Source: JABGQS01 sp963674545 (GTDB lineage: Bacteria; Bacillota; Clostridia; Christensenellales; SZUA-584). Taken from it: a stretch of DNA of 64,000 nt. The notes beneath the pieces are model-generated. The model saw only the letters and a list, made by a program, of their open reading frames with translations, had not been told where the DNA came from and did no database searches. The position numbers and the translations under genes are program-made. Position 1 is the first letter of the stretch. Each line of letters starts with the position of its first letter. The DNA lies in NCBI GenBank assembly GCA_963674545.2, contig CAXXFB010000001.1, forward strand, positions 1,922,001 to 1,986,000, read 5' to 3'. Below, in pieces: positions 17,485 to 26,058 of this stretch.

Positions 17485-18734
17485 AAAGGTTCCTCAGCGC
17501 ATTGTGGCGCATGTTGAAAAGCAACTGGGTGCTAAAAATAATGTCCATCCTTTTTGCCATAATACTTTGGAGTTATGTAATAGCGGAAAACGATCCCCTT
17601 CGTACACGAGAGATTGAGGACGTCACCGTGCGGTACAGCAACACAGAAGAACTTTCTGCAAAAAAGCTTACTGTTTCCGGCAGCTTCGCCGAGATACTGA
17701 GCACAGTCGACGTAAAGGTTGAAGTGAAACAGAACGAAATAAAATATCTAAGCAATAAAAACGTGTTTGCATATGTTGACCTTTCAGTGATAGAAGGTAC
17801 AGGCGACTACGATCTTGATATCACCGCAACATCCTCTTATGGGGAGGTGTTGTCAGTTACGCCGTCTCAAATATCACTGCATATAGACGACCTTGTAACA
17901 AGGTTGGTGCCGGTAGAAGTTGTAACCTCGGGCGATGTAGCCGATGGCTATTACGCTATGGACCCTATAGTTTCTCCTGAAGTAGTCTCCATAACAGGGG
18001 CACGGGCAGATGTCGAGAAAGTTGTAAGGTCGATCTGCTATGTAGATCTTACCGGACTAAGCAAAAGCTTCAAGGAAAGCGTAGAGTTAGAGCTGATCGA
18101 TACAGACGGCAACACAGTAGACAGAAAGCTGTTCACAAGCAGTATCCCCTCCGTCATCGTAAATCTGGAAGTGGTAGCGATGAAAACCGTCCCTGTAAGC
18201 ACAGACGGTCTGCTTCTGGGAGAAGACGAAATCGCCAGCGGCTATGAAGTCTCTGAAATAACCGTGACCCCTCAAACCGTAGATATCATAGGAAACAAAT
18301 CCGTACTGGATAGCATAGACGCTGTCGCTCTTACTCCCGTAAGCGTCAGCGGAACAAGCGAAGATATAGTGCGTCTGCTGGACTACGATCTGCCAAGGGG
18401 AGTAAGCCTGCTTTCAGAAGGACAGGCACAGGTTTATATCAGTATAAAAGAGATAACAGATGTGAAGACTTTCGACCGGGTGCCTGTTGAACTGATGAAT
18501 ATTCCTAAAGGCATGAGCGCTTCTCTTGATACAAGCAGTATCGACGTATCAATCATTGCCGGTATAAACAAACTGGATCAGCTTTTCAAACAGGACATCA
18601 CTGCTTACGTAGACCTCGACGGCCTCTCGGCAGGAAAACATACCCTTACGATAATGTATACACTGCCCGAAGGGTTCGACGAACAAAGCGTGTCTTCGAC
18701 GACAAAGCAGGTAGTAGTTACACTATCCAAGTAA
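17481..18734 (+). CDS. cdaR: CdaA regulator CdaR (YbbR repeats)
   Basis: CdaR is an extracytoplasmic partner that modulates CdaA. An N-terminal anchor (VLKIMSILFAIILWSYVIAE) is followed by four YbbR-type beta repeats, each of about 85-90 residues, with the characteristic VPV and TP..V turns. Length is 417. It overlaps cdaA (ATGA). In many Firmicutes glmM follows; here a strong terminator ends the unit directly after cdaR. Confidence 0.93.
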   Translation: MKRFLSALWRMLKSNWVLKIMSILFAIILWSYVIAENDPLRTREIEDVTVRYSNTEELSAKKLTVSGSFAEILSTVDVKVEVKQNEIKYLSNKNVFAYVDLSVIEGTGDYDLDITATSSYGEVLSVTPSQISLHIDDLVTRLVPVEVVTSGDVADGYYAMDPIVSPEVVSITGARADVEKVVRSICYVDLTGLSKSFKESVELELIDTDGNTVDRKLFTSSIPSVIVNLEVVAMKTVPVSTDGLLLGEDEIASGYEVSEITVTPQTVDIIGNKSVLDSIDAVALTPVSVSGTSEDIVRLLDYDLPRGVSLLSEGQAQVYISIKEITDVKTFDRVPVELMNIPKGMSASLDTSSIDVSIIAGINKLDQLFKQDITAYVDLDGLSAGKHTLTIMYTLPEGFDEQSVSSTTKQVVVTLSK

Positions 18735-18749
18735 AATAGCAAAACATGC

Positions 18750-18785
18750 GGCGGCCTGCCTTATATAAGGCGGGCCGCCTTTTTT
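18750..18785 (+). terminator. strong intrinsic terminator after cdaR
   Basis: A 12-13 bp stem (GGCGGCC/GGCCGCC outer arm, then TGCCTT/AAGGCG) with an ATAT loop is followed by a T run. Confidence 0.95.
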
Positions 18786-18805
18786 ATCCGAAAGGAAGCC
18801 GCAAA

Positions 18806-20389
18806 ATGGCTATTGTTGTAAGACAAATCAAAATACCTGTCAGCCAACCACAGGGTACGTTAAAATCGACAGCAGCTAAAAAGCTTGGTATACATGCTTC
18901 TGATATCGAGCATCTTGCCATAAAGCGCCGCTCGCTTGATTCGCGCAGAAAAGATATGTTCTATGTCTACACACTGGAGATTTCTCTGACAGATAAAAAA
19001 CAGCAGGAGAACCTCGAAGAACGCTTTGAAAAAGCTGTTGAATATGAACCTGAAGAGTTGACATCCGGAAACCAAAAAACACAGCGTGCAGTAGTAGCAG
19101 GCTCCGGCCCCTGCGGGCTTTTTGCCGCACTCACACTTGCAAGGCACGGCTATAATCCGTTACTTATAGAGCGCGGTAAAAATTTGAGCGAGCGCACCAA
19201 AGATGTTTCACTTCTGTCAAAGACAGGCGCTCTTGATGAGCAAAGCAATGTCTGCTTCGGCGCTGGCGGTGCAGGTGCTTTTTCTGACGGCAAGCTTACA
19301 ACACGTATAAAAGACCCACGGTGCAGCCATGTGCTGAAAACGTTAGCAGAGTTCGGAGCGCCGGAAGAAATAACTTACCTGGCCAAGCCGCATATGGGTA
19401 CAGAATACATAAGAAAAGCCGTGGCAGCTATCCTTGAAGAGATACAGCGCTTGGGCGGAACAGTAGAATACAGCAGCAGACTGACATCTCTTAAAACGAA
19501 TGACGGGCATCTGCAAAGCATAGAATATGAAAAAAACGGCCTCAAAGTTAAAGTAGAAACAAGCTCTTTGATACTTGCAATAGGGCACAGTGCAAGAGAC
19601 ACATACGAATACCTTGCAGGCATCGGTATATCCATGCAGCCAAAACCGTTTGCCGCAGGTCTTAGAATAGAACATCTTCGTGAGTTCATAGACTTTTCGC
19701 AATATGGTGAAAACCGCGCATTACTGGGCGCTGCAGACTACCGTTTTGCTTCAAAGCAAAACGGACGCGGCGTATACACATTCTGCATGTGCCCCGGCGG
19801 CGAGGTCATAAATTCTTCGACAGAAAAAGACGCAATATGCGTCAACGGGATGAGCTATTATGCACGAAACGGCGTAAACAGCAACAGCGCCGTTGTTGTC
19901 AGCATAACTCCCGGCGATTTCGGAAACACAGCGCTTGGCGGCATTGCGTTTCAGCGTTTGATGGAGCAAAAGGCATACGCAGCAGCCGGCGGCGAAGGCG
20001 CTCCCGTTCAGGCTCTGGGCGATTTTCTTTCGGGCAGTGTCACAAAACAATTTGGCGATATAAAGCCCTCTTTTAAACCAAGTCCGATATCTGCCGACCT
20101 CAATGAATGTCTGCCTTCTTTTGTATCTGCCGGTATAAAACATGCGCTTGCAGATTTCGGCAGTATGCTGAGCGGCTTTGATTCAAACGATGCAGTGCTG
20201 ACCGGTGTGGAAACAAGGACATCCGCACCGCTGAGGATATTGCGGAATGAGTCTCTGCAGTCTGTCGATATTACCGGGCTTTACCCTGCCGGAGAAGGCG
20301 CAGGCTATGCAGGCGGTATAGTTTCTGCTGCAGTGGATGGAATGAAGTGCGCACAGGCGCTGATGAGGCAATTCGCAAAACCGGACTAA
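18806..20389 (+). CDS. NAD(P)/FAD-dependent oxidoreductase (YbbR-neighbour family)
   Basis: The 527-residue protein has a ~90-residue N-terminal domain, then an FAD-binding Rossmann motif AVVAGSGPCGLFAALTLA. It continues with FGAGGAGAFSDGKLTTR and a C-terminal FAD contact, GLYPAGEGAGYAGGIVSA. This family of flavoproteins is often found beside cdaR in Clostridia. The electron partners are unknown. The start is ATG 18806, with AAAGGAAG upstream; the longer frame runs back through the terminator. A 226-residue ATPase gene follows 11 bp later. Confidence 0.88.
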   Translation: MAIVVRQIKIPVSQPQGTLKSTAAKKLGIHASDIEHLAIKRRSLDSRRKDMFYVYTLEISLTDKKQQENLEERFEKAVEYEPEELTSGNQKTQRAVVAGSGPCGLFAALTLARHGYNPLLIERGKNLSERTKDVSLLSKTGALDEQSNVCFGAGGAGAFSDGKLTTRIKDPRCSHVLKTLAEFGAPEEITYLAKPHMGTEYIRKAVAAILEEIQRLGGTVEYSSRLTSLKTNDGHLQSIEYEKNGLKVKVETSSLILAIGHSARDTYEYLAGIGISMQPKPFAAGLRIEHLREFIDFSQYGENRALLGAADYRFASKQNGRGVYTFCMCPGGEVINSSTEKDAICVNGMSYYARNGVNSNSAVVVSITPGDFGNTALGGIAFQRLMEQKAYAAAGGEGAPVQALGDFLSGSVTKQFGDIKPSFKPSPISADLNECLPSFVSAGIKHALADFGSMLSGFDSNDAVLTGVETRTSAPLRILRNESLQSVDITGLYPAGEGAGYAGGIVSAAVDGMKCAQALMRQFAKPD

Positions 20390-20400
20390 AGGAGCATAAT

Positions 20401-21081
20401 ATGAAAAAAATAACAGTTCTTTTCGGCAACTACGGAAGCGGCAAAACAGAGCTTTCGCTTAACATAGTACTGGAAATTAAAAAGCAATATGAAAATGTAA
20501 CGCTTGTAGACCTTGATATAGTCAACCCTTATTTCCGCTCAAGTGAGCACAGAGCCATGCTGGAGGAAAAAGGTATAAAGGTAGTAGCACCGGTGTATGC
20601 AAATACAAACGTAGACCTTCCGGCTCTACCGCCTGATATCTACACGGCTTTCTCTGGCACACATGCCGTTTTTGACTGCGGCGGCGACGCCGTCGGTGCG
20701 GCGGCTCTTGGCAGTTTAAAGTCTCATTTCGACAAAAACAGACAGGATGTCCAGATGCTTTTTGTGATAAACACCATGCGCCCTTTTCAGCAAAGCGCCG
20801 ATGAGATATACGACAGCCTTATTCGCATAGAAAAAAGCGCACGCCTCAAAGCAGATGGTTTTGTGCTCAATTCCAACCTTGGCAGGGAAACAACAGGGCA
20901 CGAGCTTGCCCAGGGATACTTAATGATAAAGCCTCTTCTTCAAAAAACGAGGCTGCCAGTGTCTTTGGTGTGCGGCACAAAAGAAGCTCTTAGTGTCTTC
21001 AAAAGTGAATGTCCCGAATATAAAGGAGAAACTTTCGCTGTAAATTTGTATATGCGCCCTGAATGGATGGAAAACAGTTGA
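20401..21081 (+). CDS. P-loop (MinD-like) ATPase
   Basis: This 226-residue nucleotide-binding protein has Walker A LFGNYGSGKTELS, a VTLVDLDIVNPYFRS segment like the switch region of MinD/ParA proteins, and AVFDCGGDAVGA as the Walker B-like strand. The role is unknown. Relatives are soluble ATPases near redox genes. The start is ATG 20401 with AAAGGAG 7 nt upstream. It is very likely in an operon with the FAD protein. Confidence 0.8.
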   Translation: MKKITVLFGNYGSGKTELSLNIVLEIKKQYENVTLVDLDIVNPYFRSSEHRAMLEEKGIKVVAPVYANTNVDLPALPPDIYTAFSGTHAVFDCGGDAVGAAALGSLKSHFDKNRQDVQMLFVINTMRPFQQSADEIYDSLIRIEKSARLKADGFVLNSNLGRETTGHELAQGYLMIKPLLQKTRLPVSLVCGTKEALSVFKSECPEYKGETFAVNLYMRPEWMENS

Positions 21082-21105
21082 ATTATAATCAGCAGGGTTT
21101 ATAAT
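21078..21105 (+). promoter_or_regulatory. sigma-A promoter for cysteine synthase
   Basis: TTGAAT (21078-21083), 16-nt spacer, TATAAT (21100-21105). The -35 overlaps the stop codon of the preceding gene. Confidence 0.65.
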
Positions 21106-21143
21106 AGAATAAAATCCCAAAGAAAAGAAACGAGGAAATTATA

Positions 21144-22043
21144 ATGAACGCTTGCAACAACATACTTGGCACAATAGGTAACACACCGCTTGTAAAGATA
21201 AATAAGCTGTGTACTAAAAAAAATGTTGAAATATATGCAAAGATCGAAGGCTGTAACCCGGGCGGAAGCATAAAAGACCGTATTGCCTTAAAGATGATAG
21301 AACAGGCTGAAAGCGAAGGAACTCTTCATGCGGGCAAAACGATAATAGAGCCTACCTCGGGTAATACCGGCATAGCACTTGCCATGATAGGCGCTGTCAA
21401 AGGCTATAGCGTAGAGATAATAATGAGCGAAGCAGTGTCGATAGAGCGTGTGCGCACCATCAAAGCGTTCGGCGCAAAAGTCGTGCAAACACCTGCGAAA
21501 CTCGGCACAGACGGCGCTATTTGCAAAGCACGTGAGATGGTAAAAGAGAACCCGGACAAATACTTCATGCCCGACCAGTTTTCTAACTACTACAACAAAC
21601 TTGCGCACTATTCAACCACGGCGGAAGAGATCATCCGTGACACCGTCGGCAGGGTGACGCACTTTGTTTCGGCTCTTGGCACATCCGGCACACTGATGGG
21701 CACTTCGAAGCGCCTCAAAGAACTTAACCCGGAAATAAAGATAGTCGAAGCTCACCCGGAAAAAGGCCACTACATACAGGGGCTCAAAAACATGAACGAG
21801 GCCATAGTGCCGGAGATATACGACCCTTCAAAGATAGATATCCCCATCATGATAGATTCCGAAGAAGCTTTCGAGGTGGCAAGGCGTATAGTAAAAGAGG
21901 AAGGCATCTTCGTCGGCATGTCGTCCGGCGCAGCGATGCTCGCCTCGCTAAAGGTCGCAGATATGATAGACAAAGGCGTTATAGTCTGCATCTTCCCCGA
22001 CAGGGGCGAAAAATATCTCTCGACTAAACTGTTTGACTTATAG
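21144..22043 (+). CDS. cysK: cysteine synthase family (CysK/CysM) PLP enzyme
   Basis: The enzyme makes cysteine from O-acetylserine (or a related activated serine) and sulfide. At 299 residues it is close to CysK/CysM length. Motifs: GNTPLVKIN, the PLP lysine in GGSIKDRIALK, TSGNTGIALA, the phosphate loop ALGTSGTLMGT and SSGAAMLA. Some residues around MSEAVSIERV differ from typical CysK, so the activated-serine substrate is uncertain. AGGAAATT precedes ATG 21144. Confidence 0.88.
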   Translation: MNACNNILGTIGNTPLVKINKLCTKKNVEIYAKIEGCNPGGSIKDRIALKMIEQAESEGTLHAGKTIIEPTSGNTGIALAMIGAVKGYSVEIIMSEAVSIERVRTIKAFGAKVVQTPAKLGTDGAICKAREMVKENPDKYFMPDQFSNYYNKLAHYSTTAEEIIRDTVGRVTHFVSALGTSGTLMGTSKRLKELNPEIKIVEAHPEKGHYIQGLKNMNEAIVPEIYDPSKIDIPIMIDSEEAFEVARRIVKEEGIFVGMSSGAAMLASLKVADMIDKGVIVCIFPDRGEKYLSTKLFDL

Positions 22044-22046
22044 TAA

Positions 22047-22082
22047 ACTCTTCTTTTCTTAAAGAAAAGAAGCAAAAGAACT
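22047..22082 (+). repeat. dispersed intergenic repeat, copy 1
   Basis: This 36-bp sequence starts ACTCTTCTTTTCTT and ends AGAAGCAAAAGAACT. It is a near palindrome and lies 3 bp after the cysK stop. A near-identical copy lies on the other strand at 32251-32286. In both places the repeat is read just before an intrinsic terminator. Confidence 0.8.
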
Positions 22083-22083
22083 T

Positions 22084-22108
22084 AAAAAGCCCAATATTGG
22101 GCTTTTTA
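22084..22108. terminator. intrinsic terminator after cysK
   Basis: AAAAAGCCCA, ATAT loop, TGGGCTTTTT; symmetrical, so it can also terminate the minus-strand lipoprotein gene that ends at 22158. Confidence 0.92.
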
Positions 22109-22157
22109 TTATTATAAGGCCTTGAGTTCCCTCAAATTCACATTTTCAATTTTTAAA

Positions 22158-23072
22158 TCACTTGTATACTATGTAATTAATGAGCGGAAGATTGCTGTCA
22201 TTTATGGTACTAATTTCTATACTACCCTCCTCAATTACATTAACATCACTTGGTTTCCCCTTTGATGCAGTATTCCCGTAAGAATCCTTTGCAGTCTCGC
22301 CATTGCTAAAAACCTTGCTAAATAAAGCTTTTGAGTATCTGGATTTATCATTAAGATCGTTTAGGTAACGAAAACCTAATTCTTGAAATTCTTTTTCTGT
22401 ATCTTCTGCTTCTTCAACTCTTTTTTCTGCATTTGCTATTTGTTTGGAAGTAAACTCTTGTACTGCTAAATAGAAAACGCATATATGCCCTTTCATCTCG
22501 GTCAGTTTTTCTAATATAACTTGTCTATCACTACTCTTAACATATTTACTTGAAGGTGAAGGATTTACATATCCCCCCCTATGGATTATAAAATCATTCA
22601 CAGATCCCTCAATGAAATACATTGGAATATCTAAAGCTGTAACAAATCTTAATTCTTCTTTATCTTGGAACCCAGCAATTAATAGTATATGCTCATCCTG
22701 TTCAATAAAACCTAAAAGACAGCCCATAACACCTGTGTAACCTGTTAAACCCAATTTATAAGTATAAGGATAATGGGCATAAGGTTTTAGTGTTCCCATA
22801 ATTATCTTATAATCCTGATATTCCCCTTCTGCCTTTAGAAAATCATGAATCTCTTTGTTGATTTCTGCTTCACGCTGTGCCTGTATTTCTTCTGGGCTCA
22901 ATGTCGGCTCGGGTGTTGGTTCGGGAGTAGGTGTTGGAGTTGGCTTAGGTGTTGGTGCTATTGTCGGGGCTGCGGTTTGAGTTTGAGTTGGGGTGGGTTC
23001 AGAAATAGGAACGCTGCATGATGTTAGCATGAAAATTAAAACCACCATTATTATCATAATTAATTTATTCAT
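22158..23072 (-). CDS. Thr-Pro-rich lipoprotein of unknown function (copy A)
   Basis: This 304-residue lipoprotein has lipobox FMLTSC and a Thr/Pro/Glu-rich linker (about 22-58, PTPxPT units). A conserved LSPEEIQAQREAEINKEI helix then leads into a globular domain with GEYQDYKI, FIEQDEHILLIAGFQDKEELRFVTAL and CVFYL. It is a paralogue of the next gene upstream. The linker suggests display away from the membrane. The gene is much more AT-rich than its neighbours, which suggests later arrival. Function unknown. Confidence 0.7.
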   Translation of the reverse strand: MNKLIMIIMVVLIFMLTSCSVPISEPTPTQTQTAAPTIAPTPKPTPTPTPEPTPEPTLSPEEIQAQREAEINKEIHDFLKAEGEYQDYKIIMGTLKPYAHYPYTYKLGLTGYTGVMGCLLGFIEQDEHILLIAGFQDKEELRFVTALDIPMYFIEGSVNDFIIHRGGYVNPSPSSKYVKSSDRQVILEKLTEMKGHICVFYLAVQEFTSKQIANAEKRVEEAEDTEKEFQELGFRYLNDLNDKSRYSKALFSKVFSNGETAKDSYGNTASKGKPSDVNVIEEGSIEISTINDSNLPLINYIVYK

Positions 23073-23144
23073 AAGTCGTATGCCCTCCCCATTTTATTTA
23101 TAATACAATAACGCACAAAGCTAATATTTAAACACCACAAGACA

Positions 23145-24014
23145 TCAACGAAATATTATCATGAAGAAAAAAGGAATATTACTAATATCAAAATTTTCAA
23201 TATCAATGTTATCTATCATAATAAAATCTTCCTTCTCTCCTTTCAAAAAAGATTTACATTCATCTAATATAGTAATATCATTATCAAAAACTCCGGTAAT
23301 TAAAGATCTTGCATTTCTAAGATTATTATTAGTCTCTTCAGCTAAACGAGCTAATGCTGGTCTTTCTTCAAGAATTTCTTTCTTCACCTCAGAATATATA
23401 TCTTGCTTAAATAAATAAAAAACACACGGTCTCTTTCTTGTTTCTGATAAACAATTTAATATTGTATCCCTTCCTTCGATATCTATAGGTGTGAGTGAAC
23501 TTAAATAAACTCCTTTAAAATAAGCCATATTTGTATCAGATAAACTTTCAAAATAATACATTGGCGTAGCCAACAGTGTCACAAATCTTTTTTTCTCTTT
23601 ATCCTTAAAGCCAACTATTGTAACAATATAATCATCCTGTTCAATATAATCTATAAGTACTCCTTGAAGAGATAGTCCTGGATCAACTATCCCTAATTCA
23701 AGCCATTCAGATCCTTTACCACGTTTAAATCCATTCATCTTTATTTTATAATCCTGATACTCTCCTTCGGCATTTAAGAAAGCCTGAATTTCTTGATTAA
23801 TTTCAGCTTCACGCTTTGCTTGTCTTTCCTCTGGACTTAATGTAGGTTCTGGAGTCGGTTCGGGTGTTGGCTCTGGAGTAGGCTCAGGTGTTGGGGCTAT
23901 TGTCGGAGCTGCGGTTGGTGTAGGAGTTTGAGTGGGTTCTGCAATAGGAGTGCTGCATGATGCTAAAAGTAATAAAGATAACAGGGTGAAAATAAAAAGC
24001 ACGAAATTCTTCAT
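23145..24014 (-). CDS. Thr-Pro-rich lipoprotein of unknown function (copy B)
   Basis: This 289-residue paralogue of the preceding entry has lipobox LLLASC and a PEPT-repeat linker (about 25-55). It shares LSPEERQAKREAEINQEI, GEYQDYKIKM, YIEQDDYIVTIVGFKDKEKK and CVFYLFKQD. The C-terminal halves of the two copies have diverged. The start is ATG 24014 with GGAG 7 nt upstream; a GTG four codons earlier is less well placed. The gene is AT-rich. Confidence 0.7.
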   Translation of the reverse strand: MKNFVLFIFTLLSLLLLASCSTPIAEPTQTPTPTAAPTIAPTPEPTPEPTPEPTPEPTLSPEERQAKREAEINQEIQAFLNAEGEYQDYKIKMNGFKRGKGSEWLELGIVDPGLSLQGVLIDYIEQDDYIVTIVGFKDKEKKRFVTLLATPMYYFESLSDTNMAYFKGVYLSSLTPIDIEGRDTILNCLSETRKRPCVFYLFKQDIYSEVKKEILEERPALARLAEETNNNLRNARSLITGVFDNDITILDECKSFLKGEKEDFIMIDNIDIENFDISNIPFFFMIIFR

Positions 24015-24131
24015 TTTAATCTCCACTTTTTTAATTTTGATATAGAGAATTACACTTGCTCATATTATAGCTTAACTGCCAAAACAATGCAAAAAAAGAG
24101 CCCCCTGATTGGAAGCCCTGTTTTTCTTCTC

Positions 24132-24707
24132 TTACTCAAGCCCATGCATCATGTTTAGCGGCCAGATTACAAACTCCGCTTTGCCAAGAACCATATCATC
24201 TGTCAGAGTCCCGACGCTGCTGTTCGAAGAGTCCATCGAATGGTCTCTGTTGTCGCCCATTACGAAAAGGCTGTCCTTGGGAATAGTCATTTCCTCCATG
24301 CTGTGGTCCATGCCTATGTTCTTGTCGTAAAAATCATAGTTAGGCTCGCCGTTTATGTAAAGTATCCCGTCCGTTATGCTTATAACATCGCCTTCCACGG
24401 CTACCACACGTTTAACGAAAGTATCGGTCCTGTTGGGGAATTTGCATATCACTATATCACCCGGCTGCGGCTCTCTGAAATAATACGTAACCTTCTGCAT
24501 GAAAACGTATTCTTCGTCAAGCAGCGTCGGCACCATAGATTCTCCGTCCACTCGTATAAACTCAAAAACAAAGAACCTTAAAGAAAGAGCAATGACAACG
24601 GCAAGCACTATGGATATGATCCAGTTCTTTGTTTCTTTTTTCTTATACTCGTTTTTCCGCTTCATGCGGGATTCTTCGGTTTCAGGTTCCCTTCTATTTT
24701 CAGTCAT
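24132..24707 (-). CDS. lepB: signal peptidase I
   Basis: The 191-residue membrane protease removes signal peptides from exported proteins. A basic cytoplasmic N-terminus and one transmembrane helix (IISIVLAVVIALSLRFFVF) precede the catalytic Ser motif VDGESMVPTL, the catalytic Lys motif DTFVKRVVAVEGD and box E GDNRDHSMDS. ATG 24707 overlaps the end of the DUF951 gene by 8 nt, with GGAGAG upstream. Confidence 0.95.
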   Translation of the reverse strand: MTENRREPETEESRMKRKNEYKKKETKNWIISIVLAVVIALSLRFFVFEFIRVDGESMVPTLLDEEYVFMQKVTYYFREPQPGDIVICKFPNRTDTFVKRVVAVEGDVISITDGILYINGEPNYDFYDKNIGMDHSMEEMTIPKDSLFVMGDNRDHSMDSSNSSVGTLTDDMVLGKAEFVIWPLNMMHGLE

Positions 24708-24891
24708 TTTTGCTCTCCAATATTTTTTTTAGTCGCTTTACGAACGTTTCATGCGGCATCATAACGATGTGGGAACACTTCTCGCACTTTAGCTTAACGT
24801 CCATGCCGACCCTTATTATCTTCCATCTGTTCTCTCCGCACGGATGCGGTTTTTTCATCTGTACTATATCGCCGAGTTTATACTCCATCAT
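24700..24891 (-). CDS. DUF951 family small protein
   Basis: The 63-residue protein matches the DUF951 pattern: LGDIVQMKKPHPCGENRWKI followed by GMDVKLKCEKCSH and a basic C-terminus. The three cysteines and nearby His suggest metal binding. Function unknown, but the family is widespread in Firmicutes, often next to mscS as here. The start overlaps the mscS stop (ATGA), and the end overlaps lepB. Confidence 0.9.
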   Translation of the reverse strand: MMEYKLGDIVQMKKPHPCGENRWKIIRVGMDVKLKCEKCSHIVMMPHETFVKRLKKILESKND

Positions 24892-25763
24892 GCCTTCCTG
24901 TTTATAACCACCCGGTGAGGATACGGTATCTCTATGCCTTTCTTGTCAAACTCTTCTTTTATCTTCTGCATCACTTCACGCTCTGTAAGCCAGTGCGTCA
25001 GCGGCTTAACACGCATTATCATCTTAACAACCATATCAGAATCATTCAGCTCACACACACCAAGCACGTGCGGCTCTTCAATAACGTTGTCGTGCTCTTT
25101 TTGATACTCTTCCCCCACGGCCTGCATTATTGCATTGACTTTCTCCATATCGGAGTCGTACGCCACAGACATACTTATGACCGCAACGTGGTCTCCCCTG
25201 GAAAAGTTCGTTACCTTGTTTATTGAGCCGTTCGGTATCGTTGTAAGCTCTCCGGTAAACTTCTTTATTGTAGTCGTTCTTATCGAAATCGACTCAACTG
25301 TTCCTTTTTCCCCGTCAACGTCTATATACTCACCTACGCTGTATTCGTCTTCAAAAAGCATAAAAAACCCGGACACCACGTCTTTGACAAGGGCCTGTGC
25401 TCCGAATGCTATTGCGATTCCTCCGATACCCGCCGTTGCCAGAAGCGAAGCCACCGTTGTGCCAAGGCCCAGTATACTAAGTATGGCCATTGCTGCTATA
25501 AAATATATTATAACCTTTGAGACAGACTTTGAAACGGATTCGACTGTGTCCGCTTTCCTGGCCATCTGCGAGTCGGGCCTTTTTTCCTTGGTTTTCTTCA
25601 AAGCTCTTCTTAAAAACCTTCTGAACAATACGACAAGTATCTTTGCAGCAACTATTACAAGAACTATCTTGACAAAGCCCAAAAGTATCTGGTCTGCATT
25701 GCTGCCGAAAGTTTTAAAATAATCTGTTATACTGTTCCAAATGTTTGTAAAAAACCCGCCCAT
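24888..25763 (-). CDS. mscS: small-conductance mechanosensitive channel
   Basis: The 291-residue channel relieves osmotic pressure. Its TM1-TM2 region precedes the pore helix TM3 (GTTVASLLATAGIGGIAIAF, GAQALVKDVVSGFFMLFEDE), followed by the beta domain (VGEYIDVDGEKGTVESI, TTIPNGSINKVTNFS) and the C-terminal alpha/beta domain. The start is ATG 25763 (AAAGGCAGG upstream), with a GTG eight codons earlier as alternative. It is first gene of an mscS-DUF951-lepB operon with overlapping ends. Confidence 0.92.
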   Translation of the reverse strand: MGGFFTNIWNSITDYFKTFGSNADQILLGFVKIVLVIVAAKILVVLFRRFLRRALKKTKEKRPDSQMARKADTVESVSKSVSKVIIYFIAAMAILSILGLGTTVASLLATAGIGGIAIAFGAQALVKDVVSGFFMLFEDEYSVGEYIDVDGEKGTVESISIRTTTIKKFTGELTTIPNGSINKVTNFSRGDHVAVISMSVAYDSDMEKVNAIMQAVGEEYQKEHDNVIEEPHVLGVCELNDSDMVVKMIMRVKPLTHWLTEREVMQKIKEEFDKKGIEIPYPHRVVINRKA

Positions 25764-26002
25764 GTGCCTGCCTTTCGCTTTTTTCACATTATATCAGAAA
25801 TACAGTTCGTCAGCAACAAAAGTAAAAACGTATTTCAAACAGCTATCGATACACTTTTTCGCCCTTTTTATATGTTTTATGCTGTGTATTCACAAAAATT
25901 TCAAACGATTATTATTGAAATTCTTGTTCATTTGTGAAAGAATAGAAGGACGGTGTAAAAAGACGTTTTATGTTTTTAGATTTGAAAGAATAAATAATCC
26001 AA

Positions 26003-26035
26003 CCGGAGCCGGCTGCAGCCGGCACGGCATACCGG
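26003..26035 (+). promoter_or_regulatory. GC-rich hairpin in the leader of the second foldase gene
   Basis: GCCGGC-TGCA-GCCGGC (26008-26023) is a perfect palindrome, flanked by outer CCGG arms (26003-26006 and 26032-26035). No T run follows, so it is not a standard terminator. It lies 24 bp upstream of TTG 26059 and could affect translation or be bound by a protein. Confidence 0.4.
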
Positions 26036-26058
26036 AAAATAAATCGGAGGACTCCAAT

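Noticed and set aside
22900..23000. Short tandem repeats on DNA level (PTP coding)
   Set aside because: They encode the Thr-Pro stalk of the lipoproteins. Units are 6-12 bp without spacers, so not a CRISPR array.
24088..24118. Possible terminator after lepB
   Set aside because: The G-rich and C-rich arms are not complementary in either orientation; only a T run exists.
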